Assembly (NCBI GenBank): GCA_024500155.1
Contig: CM044880.1
Span: forward strand, 1,426,001 to 1,490,000
Direction of reading: 5' to 3'
DNA length: 64,000 nucleotides
DNA from: Chenopodium formosanum
Lineage: Eukaryota; Streptophyta; Magnoliopsida; Caryophyllales; Amaranthaceae
In this document: positions 47,571-60,200 of the stretch, piece by piece
Layout: each line of letters begins with the position of its first letter
Position numbering within the stretch: position 1 is the first letter of the stretch
Notes under the pieces: model-generated
What the model was told of the DNA's origin: nothing
The model's database searches: none
What the model saw: only the letters and a program-made list of their open reading frames with translations
Made by a program: the position numbers and the translations under genes

Positions 47571-47742
47571 GGGTCTGTTCTCATACATTTATTTTCAGTT
47601 CAGTTCAATTCAGCTCAGTCCAGCTCAATTCAACTCCTAATTTCCTTCTCTTATAAAATATTCATTTCAATTCACTTTAGTTCAGTTCAGCTCAGCTCAG
47701 TTCAATTCAGTTCAGCTGAGTTCAGTCAATGAGAACATACCC
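47571..47742. mobile_element. Tourist-like MITE 2 (CAGTTCAGTT-rich), 172 bp
   Basis: Ends GGGTCTGTTCTCATACA and, reversed, GGGTATGTTCTCATTGA. Flanked by TAA at 47568-47570 and 47743-47745. Filled with TTCAGTTCAGTTCAATTCAG words, the reverse complement of the words in MITE 1. Confidence 0.78.
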
Positions 47743-48392
47743 TAATTCTACTTCTTCGTAATTAACTTAACAACTTTCATACTACTCCGTATTATTACAT
47801 TGATTGTAGTCAACTAAACAAGCACGTATAAGTTTCTAGTTTCTTGCTAACATTTTTTTTAGGGGTAAATTGCTTTCAGGTGCATACCAAGTACGAAGTT
47901 CATAACTACATATACTGGTTGTACGTAAAGTGGATAGAAATGAGAGGATGAGGTTGTCGACATGATCAAGTCACAGGACAACAAATTTATTGAATCACAG
48001 TATTTCGATGTACGAACTTACCCAAAAAGCCTACAATGGTTGCTACGTTTGCTCCCACCGTCCATGCATGCATGTTCAATTTCTTGATTGATTATTTTTG
48101 CAATAGTTTACGTGGCTGCATCACTAATTGTATTTTAAGTAAGAGTACAATTTTTGCACATGCCATTATAAATGATTTATAATCACCTTTATAGTTAATA
48201 CGTATACGATTCGATTTGTGTATTTTATTCATAATAAATTATAAAGTTTCAAACTTCGTATTAGAATTTATAAATCATACTATATTTAAGAAATTTGAAT
48301 TATATTTTTTTTCTTCGAGTTATATTTCTTGAAACTGTTTGTACCAATGATAATGAGGCGGTGATGCCTAGATCTTCTTGTACCTTGTCTTA

Positions 48393-48508
48393 AGCCCTGT
48401 TTCGATTTATAGGACTTAGCTGTACTAAACTGAACTGATTGAAGCATTGTATAATAGAAAGAAAATAGGAACTGAATACCTAGAAAATAAGCTGAAGATA
48501 ACATGCCC
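48393..48508. mobile_element. Tourist-like MITE 3, shorter copy, 116 bp
   Basis: Ends AGCCCTGTTTCGA and, reversed, GGGCATGTTATCTTCAGC. Flanked by TTA at 48390-48392 and 48509-48511. Contains CTAAACTGAACTGATTG. It looks like an internally deleted, more diverged member of the same family. Confidence 0.58.
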
Positions 48509-50280
48509 TTAATTACAACAATTGGTATTTGGTAGACAAACTTAGAAATGTTAAATGAGATTAGTTGCTTGTTTTTGAGAAAAAAAAATGTACCCTCAAA
48601 TTAAAGTAGAATATTGCAGAGAATTTAAGCTTCGAAGAATTATGGAGATGTGTCTAGTTAAACCAATTAAGAGAAGACAAATTAAGACTTAAGAAAGAAT
48701 CTTGGAACTTTATTTTATGTTGAAATTTTTGCTCAGAGAATAATAATCACAGCTTAAAGTCTTCAAATTAATGCATACTTACTAATAGTGTGACTGACTA
48801 GTGTCTAGTGATTTCTTTTCTCTTCTTAATTACATTTTAATATTCATACACTTTTTGTCATTTCATAATTTTTCTTCTTTTAGGCTACCTTTTATTTGGC
48901 TTTTGTAACTTTGTCGCATGTCAAATTATTTTATGTAACGTAAAAACAAACATAAAAAATAAAATAAAAATAATAATAATAATAATTTTATAGACCTCTT
49001 TCTTTATTTTAAAAGGGAAGAAAAATAGGGAGGAAACGAAGAATCTCTTCCCAAGATGAAGTGGCTCAAAAACAATTCACAAATTGTTACAAACGACAAA
49101 TTATAGCATGCATGATGCACCAGCAAGAAACTGGCTAAACTGTCAAGTTAATGACAAAAGAGAACGTTAAAATTATAAAATTAGCCACTAATTAGGTAAT
49201 TAATCTGTAATTGTCCTTGTTGACCATGGTCGTGCCAAAGGAGACTCACGACATTCTATATAGAACTGCAGTCCTCAAAAGCATAATTAATAACTAATCC
49301 ATCTTGTTAAGTTTAAACTGTACTCTATGTAAAAAAGCAAGTTTAATAGTAGAATATTAGGACAATAATAGTAGATTCTGATGCGATGGTTTATGGTTAT
49401 GCTCGTTTTTATGTTTTTAAGATGAATAAGAATAAGATGTAAATCAAAACAATAAAGTAATACGGACACATAATATAGAAGTTCAAATCGTAAATTTTTA
49501 TTTGAACTTTCTAACCACCTTATTTACATAGTGTTGAAGTTCTGCAAACGATGACAAATCATACAATGTCATCTGGTTATACAACTCTAATTAGGCAATC
49601 CGATTTTCGTCCCTAGTAATAGTACAAGATATAAATAATTTGATCCTTTATACTTCGTATTACAAGTATAATAACATGGCATTATCAATATAAAATACTC
49701 CTCGTTCATCATGCTTAAATTGGCTTACGTTATTAAAGTTGAAGCATCATTTTCAGTTAGCATGCGGTTGGCATCCATGTGCAGCTTCACTAACCAAAAT
49801 ATATACTCCTACTATGCATGATCAATTTTGTTATACAGTACTCTATTTGTAAGTTTATTTGTAGCACCTACGTATCTATTATCTACCTGTGAATATCTTC
49901 TTGATTATAAAACTAATGAGAGTAATAGGACAATGCAGTTCAAATAACATACATGTCAACTCTAAAAACTATTATTAGGTAATAATTTGTTTTGATTGGT
50001 TCTTAAAATATGGTATCGTATCTCATATACGTATACATACATTACTATATTTGTGATCTCAAATCAAACTACACTCAAAAGATATATTTTATCCAAACAA
50101 AATTGGTAGCTGCTTATATAGTCACTTGTTGTATATATAGAGTAATATTTCGGTATATATAATGTCTTGAGTTTTAACGTTATCTATTTTAAGTGAAAGG
50201 AAGAAAATGAAAATAATCAATTGTTTTCGGTATGAAGGAAGTACAAATATCTTCTTTGTATGTGTGAATCTTTATTTTAT

Positions 50281-50291
50281 AGAAGAAAATA

Positions 50292-50342
<51 letters not shown>

Positions 50343-50361
50343 GGAAAAAGAAGAAAATAAG
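50281..50361 (-). mobile_element. Tail-only retroinsertion: T48 between 13-bp direct repeats
   Basis: AGAAGAAAATAAG occurs at 50281-50293 and 50349-50361, identical. Between them lie T48 and GGGAAAA. On the minus strand the insert is TTTTCCC plus A48, a tail with almost no body. Confidence 0.65.
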
Positions 50362-52131
50362 TTTTGTACAGTCTAAATAATCCATTTACAACCTTTTTTT
50401 GGTTTTTCATAACGGCACAAACCTTTTAAAAACCATAATTCATTTAAAACCAAAAATAGCTAAACTTTTTACGGGGTATTTGCATTGTGTAAACCATAAA
50501 CGGCTAGCTAGACTTTTTAAGACAATTTCTTTTCAAGCCGTTGTAATCATGTAAATCCAACACAATTTGGTCTTTACAAGCTTGTAATTGTAACGGTCAA
50601 ATAAATGTGATGAAAGAAATGTGTTGGAATAAAATTGACCTTTAAACCATCAAAGTTCAAATTGTTAAGGGCTAAATGGTAGGGCTATCTTGCCCTACCT
50701 TACCCATATTTTGGCCCACCAATTTCTCATCCAAAAAGGGTTCCTTCACTTTCTTGCCTTGGGCTAAGAAGCAATTTGTTTGAATATGCCGCCAAATCTT
50801 TCGATATCTTTACTCATATGATATGATTTCTATTTAATTCTACAACTATGATAGTATGAATTTTGTTTTGATTAATTTTATTTTGTAATATATTTGCATG
50901 TGATTAGATTTGCTTATCTTGTATTCATGCATTTAAATAGTTTTATCATATTTGGGAATATTATTTTGGCATTTGGTGAGGATTCAAATGTGATTGTTAT
51001 TAAACTAGTGTTTGATTCTTGGTTTCTATTTTTAAGAAAGAGGGACTAACTAAAAAAAGAGAATAAATGAAATTTTACCAACCTTTGAGACTTTAATGAA
51101 AATGTGTTTAAGAATGTTTGTTTTTTTTACTATAAAAATTGTCAAGTTGAAGATGAGGATTCCTTCAACAACGAAATATCTCACAAAAATACAACCATAC
51201 AAGACATTTATTACCAAACTTGTATTTTGATTGTACATTTGTAGTGTTCATCATTAAAGCAACATTATAATACCAGCTTTATTAAATACAAACTATTATT
51301 GTGGAATTGAAGTCTTTTTTTAGTACAAAGTCTAGCAAAAGATCATTATATAAGCATATGTTCTTTTTATCTTACTTGTAAAATTATTTAAATATGTTTA
51401 GATTAACTAAAATTAATTCAACTCGAAAAAAATAGATTAGCTAATGTTGAATGTAGAAAGTTAAAATACCCCGTTAGGCGTTAGCTATAAGTCATATAAC
51501 GGGCTATAACAAGTTTATATAAGTTCATACTCCATATAAATTCTTCTCTTTCTATAATTGCTTAATAATAATGCGCCTTGTTAACGAAATAGAGGGAGAT
51601 ATAATTCATGAATGATGATGCGTATAGACTAAAATTACGAGTACAAGTTTAATTTTGCTTTGCATGGCTGGCCTAGAAAGCTCCAACTCTTTGCATTTAC
51701 ACAGCTTAATTATGAAAATCACCCAAAACTTGGCCCACAAAAATATGTATCAACAATCATAAATCGGTCCAAGACTACTATGAAAGGTACGCAAGAAAAT
51801 TAATTTGGTAATTGGTAATTGGTAAATTAGAGGATTATAGTAAATAAAGCAGTAAACATCTAGGTATATTTTCAATTAATAATAATTATACGAATCTAAC
51901 ATAAGCTATAGTATATTGTATAATTGAGTTATAAGTTGACTAGTGAAAACCGACATGGTTGGAAGGAAAGGCAGTAATTAGTTGAAGTATGATTTTTTAT
52001 GAGGATATCCAGAGCATAGCGGCTGTACTATTGTCTTCTTTTTTTTTTTTTGTTTAGATACTATGCATCAAATACAAATGACAATATTGACAAATAGGTA
52101 AAAGACACAATCTTTTTCTTTATGTGAAGGT

Positions 52132-52147
52132 GAAGTCGACAACTTTT

Positions 52148-52184
<37 letters not shown>

Positions 52185-52196
52185 AAGAAGTCGACA
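52132..52196 (-). mobile_element. Tail-only retroinsertion: poly(T) between 10-12-bp direct repeats
   Basis: GAAGTCGACA at 52132-52141 and 52187-52196 is identical, and extends to 11 of 12 bases. The insert between is a T-run with one C, ending AATAAA on the plus strand. Confidence 0.55.
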
Positions 52197-53299
52197 GCAT
52201 AGTTTCGTACGTGTTTATTTTTGTGCTAATTCTCTATTTACAACAATGATAATGGGATCACAATCCTATTGGACACATTTAGTCATATGGCTAGGTGTAG
52301 AGGCTTAGAGCTACTAATATTTTTGGTGCAAATTTTCCAATTGAAAGATATGTGTATTAAAATCGGTATAACGATTGATAGAAGTAGCATATGCTGATTT
52401 CACGATAAAACAATTGAAAAGAGTAACATGTTACTATTCGTTGTATTCTATTCATCTTTGTCAAAATGAATTCTTTAGGTCCTACAAATTTTAATAAGGG
52501 ACATTTGATAGATAATCACGTTATTTAGGAGATTGAAAACATCAAATAATATACAGATCACATACACGTGTTATTAAGGAACATACAAACAAAAAAAAAA
52601 AAAAAAAAAAAAAATGCAAAACTAATTCTGAAATATTATTAACCCGGTATTTAACCCAATACACAATAAACAATCAAAAGGCCAATTTTGATTACATTTC
52701 TCTCATCTTCATCAAAATTTAGTGTTTTTTTGAAACGCATGATGATGAACTACACAAGCCCATCAACCCATCTTGTTGACTGCTGATTGAAACTAGAGTC
52801 CAACCTTAATTATTGTTGGGCCATTTATTCTTCAAGACGGCCCAAAATTAATTTTCCCGGCCCAAAAGTTGGGCCAAAGCGAGCAAAGTATCAAAGGAAA
52901 ACCAATGTTAGAGGGATTTTTTTTTTTTTTTGATGAAATTTGTTAGGGGTATGTTGGGGATGGAGTTTGACATGAAACTAGTTTTTGAGCTTGAGATCGT
53001 TAAAGTTTTTGCAATTATATACAAAGTAGAGTGATTAAATAAGAAATCCAATCATTCTTACATTTATTTATTTATTTTTTTGGAAGGGATGTTTATACAA
53101 GTTTTACAATGAATGAAACCCATATTAATGTCAATGTCACGTAATTCTTAGCAAATAAAATATACTTAGTATATGGTATAGTGAACATACTATAATCTTA
53201 ATACCAACTCTTATCCATATTAAATCTCTTTATATACTTGTACAAAAATAAAAAATTGCACATTATATGAACCCAAAATTTCCTCATATAATCGTCGAA

Positions 53300-54178
53300 G
53301 CAACCAAATACATCAAATACTGAAATATGTAGCAGGAGGAAATTCTAGAGGGCAATAAATCTACAAAATCCTCGGCAATGACCTGGGTAGAATGGTGTAT
53401 GCTGTGGTTTACTCATGGTAATAATAATTATATATACATCCATCGTCACTAATTTTAAAAATAAGTGTACTTTATCCTAAGAAGCAGCTCTTAGATATTA
53501 GACTTTAGACCTCATTCTTTCTGTACGTACCCCCGACATCTCAACTCTGCTCGGTCAATGGTTTGCAACTCGCACAACTGAAAACTGTGACCATATCTGC
53601 CTGTGATAAAGCATTGTAATTCATTCCTTCCCCTGAAAATCAAAACCAGAGGAGTCTTCCGGCTTAGATGCAAATGCCCTGGTAAAAATACGCAACGATT
53701 TGGATCAACAGGGCTATAATTAGCATGCCTTTTGTGTTTCTACTGTGGCAATGTGTCTCACAAGTAAAAACAGCAAAAGCAGCTTCAGTATATTATCGTG
53801 GAACCTCTATTGAGCAGTTGAATAGATCAATGGTTTGTAACACCAAGCTTCCCCCAGTCTCTGCGGAGGAAATGTAGTCGCACTGCATAAAATTAAAGAC
53901 ATTTAGCTTAAAATGCCAAAGTTTTCATGGAGGTAAAAACAAACAAGTAAAGCAATAAAATAATACCAATTAACATGAAAATATGGAAGATAACAAAGAA
54001 ATAAAACTTCAAACAAAATTTTGTATACATTCAACTCATTATTATACAGAGAAATCAAATGTAAATGTCTTACTTTAGACAAGTAGAATTCACTATGAAT
54101 CAAACTATAAGGGCAGAGGAAAAAAATTTGGACAAGGGCTTACCGTAAAGAATGAGGAAGTATAGTTGATAAGTAATG
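53300..54178 (-). other. 3' region of the HGSNAT-like gene
   Basis: Probable 3'UTR. A donor CTTTACG|GTAAGCC after 54144 and an acceptor TTATGCAG near 53886 suggest a 3'UTR intron. The donor is only about 35 nt past the stop codon, inside the distance usually tolerated by nonsense-mediated decay. Downstream limit of the transcript not determined. Confidence 0.45.
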
Positions 54179-57100
54179 TCATTGCGAGATGAAGCAGCTT
54201 ATCACCCAATGAATCTGTCGAATATTAAAGTACACAGTAAGATGACATGTACATTATTGAAATGCAAATTTAAGCTTATCATAATTCCAAAAAAGTTAAC
54301 GAGACATTGTAACTTACAAGATTATTTTCAGGTGTTCTCCAGTAAAAACCTTGTAACACAACAATAGCTATATTTGAAGTCAATAGGATAAAAATGCTCA
54401 AGGCATGAACTCCCATCCACTCCAATGCAATTGTCATCCACCGGTATCTCCAAACATCAACCTGCAAAGAACCAATCAATGATTGTACGTGCTTGTCAGC
54501 GTTTTATATAGTTAATTCAGAATCTCAAAGCGTTCTCAGCACTTAATCTATAAACTGGTAAAAATTCTCACAATTGCGCAACCTACCAATAAATAAAACG
54601 CACAAAATATGAATCCTGCACAAGCTGACGTAACAAGGACATAACTGACTGTAAACAGCGATTTATTCAAGGGAATACCTGAAAGTTAAACAGATATAAT
54701 GTTAGAAGAAGAACAATTAGTCTAAAGCATATACTTGTAAATTTTTTCCTTCAAGAATCCTAAATTCCTAATATATTGATCTAGAATATGTGTGGTCTAT
54801 ATGGCTTTATAACATGTAAAGGCACAAGAATTCTACAGTCCAGGAATTAGAATTGGACTTTATCTAATGAGGTCAGATCATTTAACCCTTCAACAATTCC
54901 GGTGGCCATGTAGCTAAAAAATATAAAGGCCATTAGCAATTCAAGCGTACCCATGAAAGAAAGGTATAGCCCAAGGACAAAAGTGGACATTGAAAGTATG
55001 GACCATCTGTGCAGCCGCTCCTTGTGATCCTGAAAATCTCAAAATCATCAGTGTCAGTTCCACATAGTTTATGCGACTCATAATTTCAAATGCAATATTA
55101 ACAAACTGGACAACTCAAAATATACTTTATTTAACAGTCTACAATCAAACATACTGTAGTATATATGTTACACTTACCCCCAATAACTTAATATCCACGC
55201 TGAAGCAAACAAAAAAATGAGAGAGACCGGAAAAAATTATTTGTCTATGTATGAATTCAACTGTCCATCATCCCAACTCATAATTATAAACCCTACGTCC
55301 CTCAACCAAGACCCTATAGTGTTTTTAAACGAACGCTCAAACAAGTGTACCAGTGGTCCTAAATTTTAGGGGATTGGCTTACGGGTTAGTGGGCTATTTC
55401 TCTTTCTAGTTATGGTCCTAATTTTTAGTGATGTAGTGTATTATTTTGAGTATACAAACGATTTGAATGTATAATGTGATTCTTTGAGGTTAGATAGTAA
55501 CAAGCCTATAGCAAATGTTCATAATTTCCTAATATAATTTGTTTATTCTCCTAATTTAATAATTGTCATACCAGGCAGTAGCCTACTGACCTGTGTTTGT
55601 ACAAGAATGTGACCAAACTGAAGTCCAATAATGCAGGTCAAAGCAGCAGTGAGAGATCTGTGATAACAATGTGATAATGTCAGACATGTACTCAAAAAAT
55701 CAAGCACTAGATAGCACTTGCAGTATTCATCATGTTAAGAAAATATCAACCAGTCAGCGAAATATCAGCAACATTATCTTGTACAAGTTTTCTTTGATAG
55801 CCAAAAGCCGTAGATATGCAGAGATCATCTATGTAATTCGATATACATTGGTCCTGGATATACATTTCTTATCGGAAGATCATTAAAATAAAAGGCCTTT
55901 CTTTCTGGTCGATTTTATTTGATAATTAACTGGCCGAAGTTACACACGTAGTAATTGCATAACAATATCTCTAGATCCTATTTGAATATACTGAAGAAAT
56001 GTACAGCTCTTCTTCACAAAAACTATATCAAGAAACATGGAAATGATGGAAGATGGGATAACCCAGTATCAGTCAGTTACTTTCCGAAAGAAATATGTAT
56101 TGCTACTTTGAAATAATGTGTTAGATTTCCTAATAATTATAATGCAGGTTTGTAATTTGCTTCATTGCTCCACCAGATGGAAGTTTAATCCTTTAAAATC
56201 AGAAGTAAACTAGAAACACTCTCCACGAGTGTGAGGAAATAAAAGGTCTGTGGTCACCAAGGTCATTCTTCTATAATGATATCTAGCACTACAGTAAAAT
56301 AAGGAAGGTCTGGTAAATTTAATGTAAATGAGAGGCAAGATTTGCATTTACCCCAAAATCCCTTCTGGATCAAAAGGAGCATGGCACCATGAAGGTGAAT
56401 CTTCAGGTACTAGGCCATTAATGGATTTATTACATACCTGTGATGAAAAACAACAATGCTCATAAAAAAAGGACAAATTGTGAAACAGCTTCCATATGTT
56501 TCACAAGTGACAGTGAGTTACGATAGCTTAATTAAGGTACCTTCAAGTTTTGATATGCAGGCTTCGTATAAAGATGATTAACTCCAAGAATATAGCGATC
56601 AATCATTCCAGCTGAATTGCATGCAGGACTAAGGTTACCTCTCATTCCACATTTCACCTGCCAGAATTTAAAATGAAAGAAATAAGAGGCTGCCGGTACT
56701 ATTCACATACAGAACAGGTGTTCCACCTCCCATAATTTGAGGACACAATATCATTACTTCGCATACTATAAGAGTCATCAAGGCTGAAACATCACTATGA
56801 CTATTTTGTTAGTTAAAGTATTATCACAGTTAGGGAAATTTCATCAGTCTAAATTTTAGTTAACATTAACAATTTTCACATTACATCAATAGAGTTAAGC
56901 TACCATTTATGTATACTCACCATTCTGATTTTGAAAAACACTTTAAGTGCCATTTGAGAGCTTTATACTTGCATATACATAGTAAATGACTCATTAATTC
57001 CTTCATTTTCATACCAATAATAAGAAAAAATTATGTCACCGGCACTCACCTTGTAAACATGGGTACCATTTGCAGCAGGCAAAGCTAAACCCGAGTTTGA

Positions 57101-57241
57101 TGGATTTATTTCCCAATCAGGAACATATAAGCCGTACATAAGTCCAACATATACAGATGACAAAAGCAAGGCCACACACCTATAAGACAAAATTGCATCA
57201 GCAAAACAGTAAAGTGTAATGAATATATATACAACTAAACA

Positions 57242-57275
<34 letters not shown>

Positions 57276-60200
57276 GTTCAGTCTTCTAACTGCCAGGCAT
57301 ACTCCCAATTAAAAAAATTATCCACACAGTACCATACCATTGAAACCTTTAAGATTTAACCTACTCAATAAAATATTAGTCTCAGTAATATTAGCCACAA
57401 TGAATTTTTTTCAACACCATTAATAAATAAAAACATACGGCATGCCGAGAGGCATGATCATCATGTTGACTTACACTGATATTTACTTTAAAATAATGAT
57501 TTTTCAATCTAAATAATGCCAACATATATTTAAAGTTAACCAGTCATAACACTCCACAGTCTTTCTTTGCTATGCTGGTTGCATTCATGCAAACCTTAAA
57601 AAATACTTTACATAACATAGGTCCGAAGAACACTAACAGCTGACAATCAACTAGGTCAATCCATATTAAAACCATATCACCAGCTTAGTTTTTAAGGGTG
57701 CAAGGCGCAAAAGTCTTTGGAGCCTAGTCGCAAGGCAAAGGCGAGCGCCTTTTGTAGGTGAGGCGCGCTTTACTCATATAGAAACAAAATAATCATTTCT
57801 ATTAAATAAAGTGTAAACTTGGAATTATGTGAAAAAGGTGGTCAATAGCTAGGGATCTTCAAATTGAATTTGAGGATATGGGATTTCTCTGTCCTCTAGA
57901 AATGAGTTAACCTGCCCGTTTCAAAGTCCCATAGTGTTTAATAGAAAAAAAAACTTCTACAATAACTATTGACGCTTAACAGCATAAGGCGCAATATAAG
58001 GCGCAAGAAGCAACCTAGAAAAAAAGCGCAATGTAGGTCTTTGAGCCTCACAGAGCTAAGGCGCCAACTCTTGAGCCTCACTGTGCCTTGCGCCTAGGCA
58101 CGCTTTTTAAAACAAAGATCACCAGATGATGTCCATGCATAGTTTTGTACACAAGAACACCTAACTATATCTGCTAGACTCAAATTAATCCGGTATTTGG
58201 CTCCCCATACTATCTCACAACTCTTTGAATGTCCCAAAACTCCTAAGTGACACAGACTAGTATTCTCTCCAACAAAACATTTGTTCGTAGAGATCAACAG
58301 TAGTTATTCACATGTTAGGGTTTGGCTCCTAGTTAAGAATTAAAAGCTACTATGCCTACCCGTGATAAACAAATTGTCTATAAGACCCAAAGTATATTAG
58401 GTAACCATGCGTACACATTCTATACAGCTTTCATTAGTGAAGTCCATCGGACGAAGGCAAAGCACCAGTGAAGGCATGTCTTATTGTGAATAAAACTGTA
58501 AGAGATAACAATGCGAGTTTCTCTAGTTTCAGTTTAGACTTCATTCCACACTCAAGTTATATAATTAGTCCTAGGTTTATCAGCTTCTGTGTTAGAACAG
58601 AGTTCTCATCAATAAGCTCTATCTATTTATATAATTTAATGAGGCAATTGCATTTACATTCTAAGATCACATGAACAATCACTTAGATTTCTGTTGCTGG
58701 TCCAAGTTACTTGATCAAGGACAGCAATTCTGAAACACTAACTATAAATCTTTAAGATTAAGAAAATTGACAACAATGTGGTGTAGATATGTGGTTTCCA
58801 ATAACCAAATACTTGTATATATCAGTGTTCAACATTGAGAAATCAACAATACATATTTAATCTTACCACTGCCAGAAGTAGTTTTTTACAATACCAAACT
58901 TTCTCCACTTTTGACACGGAAGCCAAATCTCACATAAAGCAGCAACTAAGTACGCAATTGATATCCGCTGAACAAATGACAAAAAGCACAATCAATACAA
59001 CATTTATTTGTCAAGGTAGATAGAAAATTTAATTTTCCAACAGACTAAACAACTACAAGATGAGTAAATAACATACTCCGTAGATACTACAACTTCTAGC
59101 CCTCATAGTTTAAATGTTTTAATAGCTTCCTTAGGCATTTACTTCTGTAGAAGTCTAGTCATAGATAGCAGTAGAGCAAAATAAATGCCTTCTAATTTAC
59201 GGGGCCCTTTTATTCATAAGAGCCCATAGTTGGCTGTGGTTGCCTCTTATGCTCTTTACTTTTTTAAATTTCAACATTTTAGCACTTGGCAGGCCTAATA
59301 TAATATAAGCGCCACATAACTAAACATGGTTTATTCTCATAAATTCAACAAACCTGCAAGATGCCCATTGAGCGTATCCTCATAATATCAACACCGTAAG
59401 TTAATGATTTGGCTCCATGAAGATAACCACCTGAAGATACATACAACAATAATTATGTTCAGTACGTCTTTGTTGCTTGTTAACACATGGGTCTCAATTA
59501 ATGAGATGTAGTAACTCTTAGTTTCAAATAAACATTGAACAAGAGAGAAGTACAGCATGATGGTCAATATAATTTTTCAAAATTATAATTGCGTAACCAA
59601 TACAGGTTGGAGTAGTATAACTTGAAGAGACAAAAAAAACAGTTGATCCAGACCCATAATGCTTCATCAGTACTACAATATACATAAATTCCATATTGTA
59701 TCCAGGTACATCTAACTTCTTCCAAAAGGATATCTTTGTCAACTTTTATTTTTTCTTTTCATCAATATTATAGAGGTTACGACGTTAATACAATTCTATA
59801 GATACAAGTCAAGCAAAGGACAGTTTAACAAAGATTGAAGCAAGAAAACAAGTCAACTACTTAAAACGGAGAAGCATGAAAGACCATCTTTTGACCTCAA
59901 AGGCTATAAATAATAAAAGTCATAATCTTAAGGGATGAAGTCACTTTTACAAAGATACAATAACATAATTCCAAAAATTATTGTATCCTAATAATGTAAA
60001 AACAACAACAACTTGTCTTCTTCTTCTTGAAATTGTTCTTTATAATAGAGTTAGTTTTTAACTAATTCCAAAAATTTAATGAGATTAAATGAATCAAACA
60101 TGGTAATACAACTGCAATACTATTGTATTTTCAAATTTACCTTGCAGAAAAACGCCTAACACAAATAATTTCACTGCCCTCATTATTGCCTTCTTTGTTG

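Larger units (their letters stand above)
48512..53300. other. Gene-poor AT-rich intergenic region
   Basis: I find no supported coding region or RNA gene in this stretch. It contains two tail-only insertions (50281-50361 and 52132-52196), a weaker candidate at 52906-52950, and long homopolymers including A24 near 52590. Confidence 0.5.

Noticed and set aside
49233..49245. TGCCAAAGGAGAC, matching the 5' half of miR399
   Set aside because: The 3' half does not match, and no complementary arm is visible within about 150 bases on either side, so no precursor hairpin can be supported.
52906..52950. Seventh tail-only insertion candidate (TGTTAGAGGG / TGTTAGGGGT around a T15 run)
   Set aside because: The direct repeats are short and imperfect, so chance cannot be excluded; kept out of the supported set.
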